Assembly (NCBI RefSeq): GCF_030272615.1
Contig: NC_081415.1
Coordinates: 508,638,873-508,676,372, forward strand
DNA: 37,500 bases
Direction: 5' to 3'
Origin: Cryptomeria japonica
Taxonomy: Eukaryota; Streptophyta; Pinopsida; Cupressales; Cupressaceae
Within the stretch, counting starts at the first letter, position 1. Every line of letters starts with the position of its first letter. The translations under genes were made by a program, and so were the position numbers. The notes under the pieces were generated by a model that was not told the origin of the DNA, ran no database searches, and saw only the letters and a program-made list of their open reading frames with translations. Shown piece after piece: positions 1-10,064 of the stretch.

Positions 1-257
1 GAATGTAATTAAATAATTCCAATTGTTATGAAAATACAAAGAGAGAATCCTTATAAGAGGATACTTGAAACCTTAAAGGAGAAAAACCCTAAAGAATTAT
101 AAGATTTCTAAGTTTAGCTTAAGCATAGAGTATAATAGACTAATAATTAAATAAATAATTATTAGCTAATAAAAAGATTACTCTAACATATACAATAGTA
201 GAAGTTTTTTTCAAAACTAAACATTTTTTAGATTTTATTAAACTTTATTTTATTAAT

Positions 258-333
258 CCTTAATTGTGGATTCAATCATTTATTTTCAAGTATGTTATAT
301 TAAACCTTAATTTTGGATCCAATCATGTATTTT
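258..333. repeat. Diverged tandem pair, period about 47 bp
   Basis: A 29-bp segment starting CCTTAATTGTGGATTC at 258 recurs at 305 as CCTTAATTTTGGATCC with a few substitutions. The two lie 47 bp apart. This is a simple local duplication with no sign of function. Confidence 0.6.
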
Positions 334-354
334 AACTTGAACCTTTTTATTAGA

Positions 355-520
355 AGTGTGGATTCATTTATATGCCTTTGTGGACTTTTTATTTACATGC
401 ATGTCTATCTCTTTTTATTTACATGTATGCGAATTCATTTTTATTTACGTGTATGGATTTATTTATATGTGTGGATTCATTCTTATTTACATGTTCATGG
501 ATTCATTTTTATTTACTGAT
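355..520. repeat. Degenerate tandem repeat rich in ATTTACATG
   Basis: The stretch repeats variants of TTCATTTTTATTTACATGTATGG about every 24-35 bases, with phrases such as TTTATTTACATG and GTGGATTCATT recurring. Units are irregular in length. It is low-complexity DNA and explains the overlapping open frames seen here. Confidence 0.55.
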
Positions 521-611
521 AAACTATTGAAGTTTAAAATATATTCAAAATAGTTGTCAAATCATTTTTAAGAAGTGAAAGATGAAATATTACAAAGAAT
601 GTAGTAATGAT

Positions 612-1978
612 TATTGGCATTTGCATGAAGATTGCATTAATGATATGTTATGTTGTCAGTGATATCAATTAACCGGTAATGATATTGTTGTAATGTTGTT
701 TTGTAACTGGTAGGAAGGGCTAGTGAACAGAATTGTAACCGGTAGGTAAGTTTATGCAGTAAACCAATAAACCCTACCTATTGATTTGATAAACCCTAAT
801 TGATTAAGTTTGGTGAATTGGTTGTATTGGGTTATGATCTGACGATAAGCAGTAATGATTATGGCACGTATGCATATTGTATGAAGAGAGTTTCAAAGTG
901 TTTTTGGCGCATTGAGGTAACGGTTTTGTCTAGGGAATGAGCAAGTATATTGCATATAATACAAAACGCGTGATGAGTTACTGAGTTCAATGAAGTGGTG
1001 ATCAAGGAGCAGTCGAGGCTTTCTTGAATGATGTGTAGAGATTGTTATGTAATCCAACGGTTATACTTGAACCGACTTTTTTGTAATCTCTATGAGAGAA
1101 TTAGGTTTATGTTGTGTTACCAACCTATTCATTTGTTTATAAGGTCAATGAGTTATTTTGCTTTAGAGTTGGCAAAGTTTCAGTTGAGTGTGTGGTTGCC
1201 GAACCGGATGATGTATCTGTAGTTTGAGTAAAGGCTGATAGGAGCATGAAAAGGATCTGAACAAGCAAGTGTATTTCTATTCAAATAGATCAGGAAATCC
1301 CTGTTGTTTTCTAACAATTACAATAGTCTTTGAAATCCCCTAACTGGGTAAGCTCTAACAAGCTTAGTGTTATTCAAATACTCTAACCAAGTGGTCCATT
1401 AGCTTGGATTTCAAATCCTCTATTGAGGTTACTCCTCATAGGGTATTGCTTCTAACAAGGCATTATAGTCAATCCCTTAACCAGGTGGTCCCTAACAGGA
1501 TCTGTTCTTAACAGAACTTTTTGTAAAGCTTTAATAGGCTTGGCTCCTAACATGGTGAACTTTAGATCAGATAGTTATCTTTTGAGTCTCATCTCATTGT
1601 GGTTTTTCCCATTTGGGTTTCCACGTCAAAATATTATGGCAAGTGGTGAATGTTTTTGTGGTTATGTTTATTATGGTTGATTTGCTTAACTACTCAATCT
1701 TCTTTGATAAGTCATGATAACCGATGACAATATGAAATGAGGTTTTATTTATGTCAGTAAAAGTATTTGGATGTTTATGAGTTTCAAGTTGTTTACTGTT
1801 AATCTATTGTAACAGTCAACTGGTTTAACTTGACAGTGATATTGCATTATTGATAGTTCTAAGTTTGCTTTGAGAAGTTGATTTTGAGATTGGTGAAGTT
1901 AATATCAATTTTTCCATCTACTGATTCACCCACCCTCTCAATAGTTGACCGAATCCTTATTCTTTCATCATACCATCA
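612..1978 (+). repeat. Left (5') LTR of copia A
   Basis: It matches 6467-7896 along its length and is 1367 bp long. It starts TATTGG where the right copy starts TGTTGG, so the canonical TG has mutated to TA. It ends in CA at 1978, two bases before the primer site. Relative to the right LTR it lacks about 29 bp near 760 and about 14 bp near 1838, and it has no long C run. An array of YTAAC-type motifs lies at 1340-1553. The LTR should hold the element's promoter and poly(A) site, but I could not assign a TATA box with confidence. Confidence 0.9.
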
Positions 1979-1980
1979 AT

Positions 1981-1992
1981 TGGTATTAGAGC
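1981..1992 (+). other. Primer-binding site of copia A (tRNA-iMet)
   Basis: TGGTATTAGAGC lies two bases after the LTR end. It differs by one base from TGGTATCAGAGC, the complement of the 3' end of plant initiator tRNA-Met that primes many copia elements. It fixes both the strand of the element and the LTR end. Confidence 0.88.
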
Positions 1993-2048
1993 TTCTCAGG
2001 TCCTCTAAGGTCTAAGCCTAACAACTTGAGGTAAAGATCTTGTAGAAC

Positions 2049-2912
2049 ATGATGAAGAAGGAAGGTCCGAAGTTTAATAGAAAGAAATATAGAATATGGA
2101 GTGATAGAATGAAATTTTATATCAAGAGTCTAGGAAATCAATACTAGGAACATGTTGGTACTCAATATGTTGCACCTAGTGGGATTATGACTGATGATCA
2201 GAATAAAGAGCAACAAGAAAACAATCAAGCATTGGAGGCTATTATCAGTTCTTTGTTTGATGCAAAATATGTTGATGTCCATGGTCAGGAGACTGCATAT
2301 GAGGTATGGAAGAAGCTTGAAGAGGTTTACAATAGTGATGAACATGTGAAGATTTCCAAGGAAGAGAGTCTAAGAGGAAAGTTTGATGACATGCAGATGG
2401 CTGAAGGTGAGAATATACAACAGTATGGTCAGAGGATAAAAGAGATAGTTGGTGAGATCAAGAGTGTTGGTGGTAAAGTGGAAGATGCCACAATGGTTAG
2501 TAAGGTGTTGAGAACCCTGCTACCGGTCTACGCTATCCAAGTTGCAACTATTCAGGAGCTAAAGTCTATTGACAAAACTAAGGTAACCCTCGACTCCATC
2601 ATTGGTAAGCTTACTACTTTTGAATTAAATGGTTATGATGGTAGTGTTCAGAAATCTGAGTCTGCATTTAGAGCTTCAGTTTCTAACCCATCTATCAGGA
2701 AAAGTAGAGATGTCAGTCATAGTTATGAATCTAGATCAAGCAAAGAAGTTGATGATGAAGACAGTTTGGTTGAGCTTGAAGCATTGTTGGCCAAGTGGTT
2801 GCCCAGAGGAACCGGTAAATAGAGAGGTAAATTACCTTTGAAATGTTTTGCATGCAACAAGATTGGACACATTACAACTAACTATCCTAATGGTGATAAT
2901 GAGCACAAGTGA
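2049..2912 (+). pseudogene. Gag region of copia A (capsid-type, broken)
   Basis: This is the structural gag protein that would form virus-like particles around the element RNA. The likely start is ATG at 2049, which is in frame with the main reading frame and 57 bases after the primer site. The protein shows the plant copia gag pattern (UBN2-type): AYEVWKKLEEVY, SLRGKFDDMQM, QYGQRIKEIV, and a VLRTLLPVY stretch. A single zinc knuckle follows at about 2844-2885 and reads CX2CX4HX4Y, so its last cysteine is lost (Y in place of C). In-frame stops lie at 2145, 2820 and 2910. Gag and pol share one frame, as is usual for copia. Confidence 0.85.
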
Positions 2913-3017
2913 GAGAAATTCAAGAAGTACAAGGGAAAAGGTAAAAGAGATTGTCTTATTGCAGTTTATGGTGGTATCACTAATGAGGAATCAGATGTTG
3001 ATGCTAATGAAGACATT

Positions 3018-4514
3018 GTGTTTGTAGTCATTAAAGAGGAGACATCTGATCAGAAGGCTTTGGTTTCTCTCATGGATAATTCTGATGATGGGATCATTGA
3101 TAGTGGTTGTTCACATCACATGACTGGTGACCGGAGAAAATTTATTTCTTTGAAAGAATTTGATGGCGGAGTTGTAAGATTTGGTAATGACTCACCCTGC
3201 ATGGTTAAAGGTAAGGGAACTATTTCTCTTAATGGAAAGAGCAGTGCAGATGATGTGTATTGGGTTGAAGGTCTAAAGCAAAATATTTTGAGTGTTGCTC
3301 AATTCAATGACATAGGATATCCATTGGAGTTTAAGAATGGTATGTGCAAAATCTATGGGAGCAAAGGTGAACTGATTGCAACTGACAAGAAGACTAAAGG
3401 TAACCCATTTCACCTAAATCCTAAAGTCAACAACTGTTTAATTACTAAAGTAGATGATAGTTGGCTTTGGCATAGGAGATTTTGTCATATAAATTTTGAT
3501 AACATTGTTAAAGTGAGTAAGTCCAAGACAGTGAGAGGTTTTCCTCAATTGGACAAACCAGTCAATGCTCTATGCAAGGAATGCCAGTTGGGAAAGATGA
3601 CATCGTCAACTTTCAAGAGAAAATCTTTTTCAGCAGAACATCTGTTAGATTTGGCTCATATAGACCTCTGTGGACCAATAAGGACTAAAAGTATTCAAGG
3701 TGATAGATATTTTATGATCTTCATTGATGATTGCTCAAGAAGGATGTGGGTCACATTCTTGAAGGATAAAACATAAGCATTTGGTAAGTTCAAGGCATTC
3801 AGGGCCTTAGCTGAAAAGGAGAGTGGTAAGAAGATAAAATGTCTGAGGACTGATCAAGGTGGTGAATTTACTTATGAGGAATTCACTAGATATTGTGAAG
3901 AAAATGGTATCAAGCAACAACTTTCTACATCGAGGACACCACAATAGAATGGTATTGAAGAGAGGAACAACTAGTCAGTTGTTGACGCTTCTAGGACGAT
4001 GTTGATACAAGGAGGTGTAGAGAAAACTTTATGGAGAGAAGCTGTCAGCACAATTGTCTACACTATGAACCGGATTTTGGTAAAAAGAGGTAAGGATAAG
4101 ACTCCTTATGAATACTGGTATGGTAGATCAACTAATGTTAGTTATTTCAAGATATTTGGCAACAAATGTTTTATTAAGAGAGGTGACTATATTAGCAAGT
4201 TTGAGGCTAAAAGTAGTGAAGGTATATTTCTTGGTTATTCCACCAAGAGTAAAGCCTACAAATTTTATAACAACCAGACATAGAGAATCATTGAGAGTGT
4301 TGATGTTTGATTGGATGAATATCCTGAAGTCTCAGGGGAAACTAAGGTGGAGAAAAAGGATGAAGATCCTTGCATTTTGTTTTTGGAACCAGAACCTGTG
4401 AAACCTGAAACCAGTAAAGAGAATGTTGTTGTACCCGTTCAATCAGAATAGGTAGATTTAGAAGAAGAAGATGATAATGAAGAAGAAGAACTTGAATATA
4501 ATGATCATGTTATT
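3018..4514 (+). pseudogene. Protease and integrase region of copia A (broken)
   Basis: It continues the gag frame. The aspartic protease motif IIDSGCSHHMTG (about 3096-3131) keeps the catalytic DSG and would cut the polyprotein. The integrase zinc-binding HHCC part follows (LWHRRFCHINF, then CKECQLGKM). The integrase core has the expected acidic residues: HIDLCGP, LRTDQGGEF, and the E in GIEERN. The region ends in an acidic linker (about 4457-4500, EEEDDNEEEE). In-frame stops lie at 3774, 3945, 4281, 4308 and 4449, several where related elements carry CAA or CAG. Integrase would insert the cDNA into the host chromosome. Confidence 0.88.
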
Positions 4515-6112
4515 ATGAGGTATGTGAGACTCAATCACAATCCTGAGCAGATTATTGGAGATAAGGATGCTGGAATGATAACCAAAAGAAGAATTAGAGA
4601 AAATTCTTGCATGATCTCCACTATTGAGCCTAGAACTGCTAAGGAAGCATTTGGAGATGATCATTGGGTCAAAGCTATGGAGGAGGAGCTTGATCAAATT
4701 GAGAAGAACAATACATGGACCCTAGTACCTCGACCGGTAAATAAAAATGTGATAGGTACTAAGTGGGTATTTAGGAACAAGCTGAATGAAGATGGTGTTG
4801 TAGTCCGCAACAAAGCTAGATTGGTTTGCAAAGGTTATGCATAAGAAGAAGGAGAAGATTATGGTGATAATTTTGCACCAGTGGCTAGATTCAAAGGTGT
4901 CAGAACTTTACTTGCATTTGCAACACATAAGGGATTCAAAGTATATCAGATGGATGCGAAGTCGACATTTTTGAATAGAATAATGGAAGAAGAAGTATAC
5001 ATTGAGCAGCTAGATGGTTATGCCCTGACTGATGAGAAAGACATGGTATAAAAATTGCACAAAGCACTATATGGATTAAAGCAAGCATCGAGAGCATGGC
5101 ATGCAAGGCTTCATTCACACCTGATGAAGATAGGTTTTCAGAGAACCAATGAAGATAACAACATATATCTCAAATATGAAGGAGATAAGATACTAGTTAG
5201 TGAAGTGTTTGTAGATGATACCATATTTGGAGGCAATGATGACATGAACAATGACTTTACAAATGAAATGAAAAGTGAGTTTGAAATGTCTCTAGTGGGA
5301 GAGAAAAAATTTCATAGGCTTGCAAATACAACAAATTGAAGAGTGGTATTTTCATTACACAGTCTAAGTATGTAAAAGAGGTATTAAAGACATTTGGTAT
5401 GAGTGATTGTAAACCAGTTGGGACACCAATGATTACAGGTTGTAATCTATCTAAGAAAGATGAATCAACATCTATTGATGAGAGGGAGTACAGGTCTCAT
5501 GTAGTTGGTCTAGTTGCTAGATTTAAGAAGAATCCTAAGGGAACACATTTGATAGCAACCAAGAGGATTTTCAAATATTTGAAAGGCACTATTGACTATG
5601 GACATTGGTATCCATGAGAATGAAACTTTGACTTGAAGGTGTATACAGATATAGACTGGGTAGTTAATGTTGATAATAGGAAAAGCACAACCGGTGGAGC
5701 ATGGTTTCTTGGAGGAAGACTTGTTTCATGGAGTAGCAAGAAGAAGAGTTGTATATCACAGTCTACTATTGAAGACGAGTATATTGCAACTTATATGAAT
5801 TGTACCCAAGTGATCTGGATGAGGCACATTTTAGAAGGTTTCAAGATGAAGTTTTCAGAACCTGTAAAGATCTTATGTAACAATACCAATGCCATAAATA
5901 TTTCCAAGAACCCTATTTTGCATGTAGAAACCAAGCATATTGAATTGAAGTATCATTTCTTGAGGGAAAAAGTGCAGAGTAAAGATGTGATCTTAGAGCA
6001 TGTTTCTACCAAGGAGTAGCTTGCAAATATCTTTACTAAACCTTTGCCTAAGACTATTTTTGAGTATCTTAGAAGTTAGCTACGGGTTGTACCCCTTCAT
6101 GAGGTGAATTGA
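4515..6112 (+). pseudogene. Reverse transcriptase and RNase H of copia A (broken)
   Basis: The copia reverse transcriptase (RVT_2 type) would copy element RNA into cDNA. Visible motifs are WVKAMEEELDQIEKNNTW, GTKWVFRNK, YQMDAKSTFLN with the first catalytic aspartate, LYGLKQASRAW, and FVDD at 5208-5219 with both catalytic aspartates. Stops occur at 4842 and near 5049. Two single-base indels near 5309 and 5335 shift the frame to that of RNase H. RNase H shows YTDIDW, RKSTTGG, WSSKKK, STIEDEY and the terminal copia block IFTKPLP after a stop at 6017. Pol ends with TGA at 6110-6112. No envelope-like frame follows. Confidence 0.88.
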
Positions 6113-6454
6113 GCATTATGTAGAGTACATCAGTCCCAGAGCTACTTGCATAATTTTATAGTAGGATTGGTGTAGAAGTGGAAGTTATTCCACAGGGGGA
6201 GCATCAAGTTGCAGGTTGTTGATACTGAATAGTGAAATTTTACTTTGCATATTTTACTTTCACTTTGGCATTGTTGTCAAAGGGGGAGAAGAACTATATG
6301 ATTGTGGGGAGATGAATTGTATGATTGATAGAGGAAAGATGTACAACCAACTACTAGCTAAAGACAAGGAGAGTACATGGTAAAATGTAAACCAAGATTC
6401 CTATTCACAATCAAAGCAATCAATGGTATTGATATTTGTATTGCCATCGATGCC
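6113..6454 (+). other. 3' noncoding part of copia A
   Basis: The stretch lies between the pol stop and the polypurine tract and holds no open frame of note. It has two earlier purine runs of the AAAGGGGGAGA kind (one near 6277), which may be alternative or decayed plus-strand priming sites. Confidence 0.5.
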
Positions 6455-6466
6455 AAAGGGGGAGAT
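6455..6466 (+). other. Polypurine tract of copia A
   Basis: AAAGGGGGAGAT directly abuts the TGTTGG start of the right LTR. It is the expected primer for plus-strand DNA synthesis. Element C has the same tract on the other strand. Confidence 0.85.
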
Positions 6467-7896
6467 TGTTGGAATTTGCATGAAGATTGCATTAATGATA
6501 TGTTATGTTGTCATTGATGTCAATTAATTGGTAATGATATTGTTGTAATGTTGTTTTTTAACCAGCAGGAAGAGCTAGTGAAGGGAACTGTAACCAGTAG
6601 GTAAGTTTGTGGAGTAAACCAGTATTGCTAAATATTGGAGAGTTGAACCGATAAATCCTACCTATTGATTTGATAAACCCTAACTGATTAAGTTTGGTGA
6701 ATTGGTTGTATTGGTTTATGATCTGATGATGAGCGGTAATGATTATGGCACGTATGCATATTGTATGAAGAGAGTTTCAAAGTATTTTTGGCACATTGAT
6801 GTAACAATTTTTGTCTAGGGAATGAGCAAGTATATTGCATGTAATGCAAAGCACGTGATGAGTTACCGAGTTTGATGAAGCGATGATCAAGGAGCGGTTG
6901 AGGCTTTCTTGAATGATGTGTAGAAATTGTTATGTAATCCGACGGTCATACTTGAACCGACTTGTTTGTACTCTCTATGAGAGAATTAGGTTTTTGTTGT
7001 GTTATCGATCTATTGATTTGTTTATAAGGTCAATGAGTTGTTTTGTTTCAGATTTGGCAAAGTTTCCATTGAGTGTGTGGTTACCGAACTAGATGATGTA
7101 TCTGCAGTTTGAGTAAAGGCAGATACGAGCATGAAAAGGATATGAACAATCAAGTATAGTGCTATTCACACAGATCAACAAATCCCTGTTGTTTTCTAAC
7201 AATTACAACAGTCTTTGAAATCCCATAACCGCGTAAGCTCTAACAAGCTTAGTATTATTCAAATCCTCTAACCAAGTGGTCCATTAGCTTGGATTTCAAA
7301 TCCTCTACAGAGTTTACTCCTCATGGGGTATTTCTTTTAACAAGGCATTATAGTCAATCACTTAATTGGGTGGTCCCTAACAGGATTTGTTCTTAACATG
7401 ACATTTTGTAAAGCTTTAACAAGCTTGGCTCCTAACAGGGTGAACTTCAAAAGAGTTCAGATAGTTATCTTGTGAGTCTTATCTCACTGTGGTTTTTCCC
7501 ATTTGGGTTTGCACGTCAAAATATTGTGTCAAGTGGTGAATGTTTTTGTGGTTATGTTTATTATGGTTGATTTGCTTAACTTCTTAATCCACTTTGATAA
7601 GTCGTGATAACCGACAACAATATGAAATGAGGTTTTACTTATGTCAGTAAAAGTATTTGGATGTTTATGAGTTTCAAGTTGTTTACTATTAATCTATTGT
7701 AACAGTCAACTGGTTTAACTTGACAATTTAATCTTGACAATGATATTGCATTGATAGTTCTAAGTTTACTTTGAGAAGTTGATTTTGAGATTGGTGAAGT
7801 TAATATCAGTTTTTCTATCTACTAATTCACCCCCCCCCCCCCCCCCCCCCCCCTCTCAGTAGTTGACCAGATCCTTATTCTTTCATAATACCATCA
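6467..7896 (+). repeat. Right (3') LTR of copia A
   Basis: The repeat is 1430 bp long, begins TGTTGG and ends CCATCA. It matches 612-1978 throughout with scattered substitutions. Extra stretches relative to the left copy are about 29 bp near 6623-6651, about 14 bp near 7727-7740, and a run of 24 C at 7830-7853 where the left copy has CACCCACCC. Confidence 0.9.
7830..7853 (+). repeat. Poly-C run of 24
   Basis: An uninterrupted run of 24 C lies inside the right LTR of element A. The matching position in the left LTR (about 1929-1936) is a short interrupted C stretch, so the run arose after insertion or is an assembly or sequencing effect. Confidence 0.85.
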
Positions 7897-8751
7897 ATGT
7901 TATTTTGATTGATCAAATTTGTTTTAACATTACCAACTAAAAAATAAGAATATTATTTAAAAAAGTCTCTCAATTGTTGTACTAACTATTGTACTAATCC
8001 AAAAACACTAAATGAACTTTAGTGAATTTGTAAAATATATTAAACACTAATAAATTTGAGCATATGACGTACTATTTTGTGACAAATTATAATTTTATTC
8101 ACCTATATAGCTCAACTTCTCTCTATTAGCTACTAGATTTCAAGCAATTAACAATTGTCACTTTCATATATATTGTGGTCAAATATCTAGAATCTAACTA
8201 GACCTAATCTTACTCCTTATCTTATGTATGGTAGAAACTAGATCTTATTTCCTTCTTTATTTTTTCATTTTTTATATTTCAAAAATTGGAGTTCTTGAAA
8301 TGATAAATGGATGAAATACATTTCATTTAATAAATGTATGAAGTTAAAGAATGCAAAATTAAATATATTTCATTTAACAATGTAGTGTGAACAAATCATA
8401 GAACTCTCTTTCTTTGGAACAAAGAAAAGTAACTCTAGCTTTTGTGTATAGTATACACTATAATAATCTTAAATTTATCTAGAACAATAATTATATATGC
8501 GTTTATAAATGAAGTCTATGTATAGATTTAACTGTAACATTGTTTTAAAACTATATATGTATAGATAACCTTCAAAATAACTTGAAAGCACACATCTATG
8601 TTTTGTTTTTCTTATATATGGTATATGTGTTTGTGTTTTTAGGTTCAAAGTGAAATTGAAGATCTGAATATTTTTTGCAATGAGGAATAGGAGGACTAGA
8701 GCAAGGTTGTATGATCGTAAAATGGATGATAAGATGAAAGTTAATACAAAA
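7897..8751. other. AT-rich spacer, no gene
   Basis: Unique-looking AT-rich DNA lies between element A and element B. Short frames on the minus strand at its right end overlap the B LTR and are not credible. No RNA gene or conserved motif was recognised. Confidence 0.6.
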
Positions 8752-8763
8752 TGTAGCTCGATT

Positions 8764-8841
8764 CCAGAAGTATAGTTGCGCACCTACTTCCAGAAGTATA
8801 GTTGTGCACCTGCTTCCGGAAGTATAGTTGCACACCTACTT
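8764..8841. repeat. Three tandem 26-bp units in B LTR
   Basis: The units start CCAGAAGTATAG (8764), CCAGAAGTATAG (8790) and CCGGAAGTATAG (8816), and each ends TACTT or TGCTT, with few differences. The partner LTR has a single equivalent unit near 15491, so copy number changed after insertion. Confidence 0.85.
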
Positions 8842-9293
8842 CTTGCACACAAAAAGAAAGGGAAATGTGTTGGGAATGAGGGTTTGCCTTTAGGTGCTAG
8901 TTTTGCAATTAACCAAGTGGTTGAAATAATGTAAATGAAATGACTGAAAGTAGAAATCTTCCTCTTTGAGGGGATGTTGAATTGCTTGAAAATGAAATGC
9001 TTATACTTCCTTGTGAAGTTTTTCTTACCTCCACATGGAATTATGATTTCATAAAGTAGAATGATGATCTCCTCTTCAACGCTTGAAATATTGACTTTAT
9101 TGTTGCTCCAAAGCTTGAAGGAAGACTAAAAATTCTCAATTTATCTTGAATGCTTGATGTAAATTCCTTGATCTCTCAAATGCAAGGGGAAATCCCTCTT
9201 ACATACTTGCTAGTGGGTTTAAGTGACGGATTTTCTGACTTGAGCCGACATAGGGGGGATTTTCCCGCTCCATTTTGAGATAGGCCAAAGGGA

Positions 9294-9322
9294 GGGACCC
9301 CAAGATAGGTCCCCTTTAGGGG
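9294..9322. other. Double hairpin in B LTR (left copy)
   Basis: GGGACC pairs with GGTCCC across a short loop, followed at once by CCCC-TTTA-GGGG. The same arrangement is kept at 15986-16014 in the other LTR. It may be an RNA structure in the element transcript; that role is inference. Confidence 0.5.
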
Positions 9323-9552
9323 ATCCCAGGGCACTAAACCTTGGTCCTGGTGGATCATAGGGTGCCATGCCCTTGTCCTGCCCTATTTTTGGGTAGGACC
9401 AAGGTGGCTTCTAAGTGCACAGTTGAGAAAAATGTAGGTTTTGACTTCAATGAGCATATTCAGGTCTCCAATCAGGCCGAGGGGCGCAAACACTAAGGCG
9501 AAGACCCAAATGCAGTCAAAAATTGCAAGGGGTGAAATTTTAGGACGTTACA

Positions 9553-9570
9553 TTTATCCCCCACTTTAGC
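9553..9570 (-). other. Polypurine tract of element B
   Basis: On the minus strand the bases GCTAAAGTGGGGGATAAA immediately precede the TGTAACG start of the 3' LTR. This purine-rich tract fixes the element's minus orientation and the outer start of the LTR. Confidence 0.75.
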
Positions 9571-10064
9571 GAGAGTATGAGCTTACACAAATACTGTTGG
9601 TAAAGTACAAGGAATTTAGATTGAAATAATTTCACCACATTAAGGAGGCAAGATTTACCAAGCCCCCAGTGGACTTTAGGATCTTATGAATTCAATGATA
9701 AGATAAAAGGGAAGATCGTGAGAGAGAAAGAGAACCATGAATACAACTAGTAAGGTTCTCTTACTATGAGTCATGAAAAGAATACCAAAAATTACAAAGC
9801 AAAGACAAAGTTCACTAAGTAACTTAAAGTATAAAAGAGAGAATCATGAGCAGAGTGTATGCCCCCATGTTAAAGAGGTTGTGTATGCCTTATCGGGAGC
9901 AATTCATTTAAGGTAGGATACATCCAAAGAAGACAAGCATGTTATTGCAATAATTTAGCCCCCAAGAGAGGATAAATCAAAGGATAATGAACACAAAGCA
10001 CAAAACACGTGGTGGTTTCACCTAACTTTGGAGTCAATATTCTTTTTATGATAACTCATGTATA
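9571..10064 (-). other. 3' noncoding part of element B
   Basis: No frame of note remains after the last coding block. Weak coding-like traces continue from the upstream proline-rich region but are stop-rich. It runs to the polypurine tract. Confidence 0.5.

Larger units (their letters stand above)
1..611. other. AT-rich flank of element A, no gene
   Basis: No credible gene is visible. The stretch is strongly AT-rich and contains two sets of short tandem repeats, listed separately. Small open frames around 313-553 are made of these repeats (Phe/Tyr/Ile-rich, low complexity) and are not called as genes. The segment ends at the left LTR of copia element A. Confidence 0.7.
612..7896 (+). mobile_element. 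Copia LTR retrotransposon A (decayed, full-length)
   Basis: This is a complete Ty1/copia-type element with two LTRs, a tRNA-Met primer site, gag-pol in the copia order (gag, protease, integrase, reverse transcriptase, RNase H), a polypurine tract and a right LTR. The domain order, with integrase before reverse transcriptase, is diagnostic of copia. Flanking 5-mers are ATGAT (607-611) and ATGTT (7897-7901), a probable target-site duplication with one change. Many stops and at least two frameshifts in gag-pol, plus visible LTR divergence including indels, point to an old insertion. It could only move if helped in trans. Confidence 0.93.
8752..9552 (-). repeat. 3' LTR of element B (left copy)
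   Basis: It matches 15477-16248 along most of its length. In element orientation it starts TGTAACGTCC at 9552. Similarity continues past the TGTGTTGGG motif at 8866 to about 8757, so the LTR must extend to about 8752, since shared flanking DNA cannot be explained otherwise. This copy holds three 26-bp tandem units where the other has one, and a GC-rich double hairpin at 9294-9322. Confidence 0.78.

Noticed and set aside
313-553. Overlapping small + strand open frames
   Set aside because: They are translations of a degenerate ATTTACATG-type repeat, low complexity, with no supporting signals.
8475-8835. Two minus-strand open frames with repeated peptide phrases
   Set aside because: The repeated phrases come from the 26-bp tandem units of the B LTR and AT-rich flank.
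9176-9358. Minus-strand open frame in B LTR, mirrored at 15925-16116
   Set aside because: The same frame appears in both LTRs only because the LTRs are copies. The sequence is dominated by the GC-rich hairpins and matches no family.
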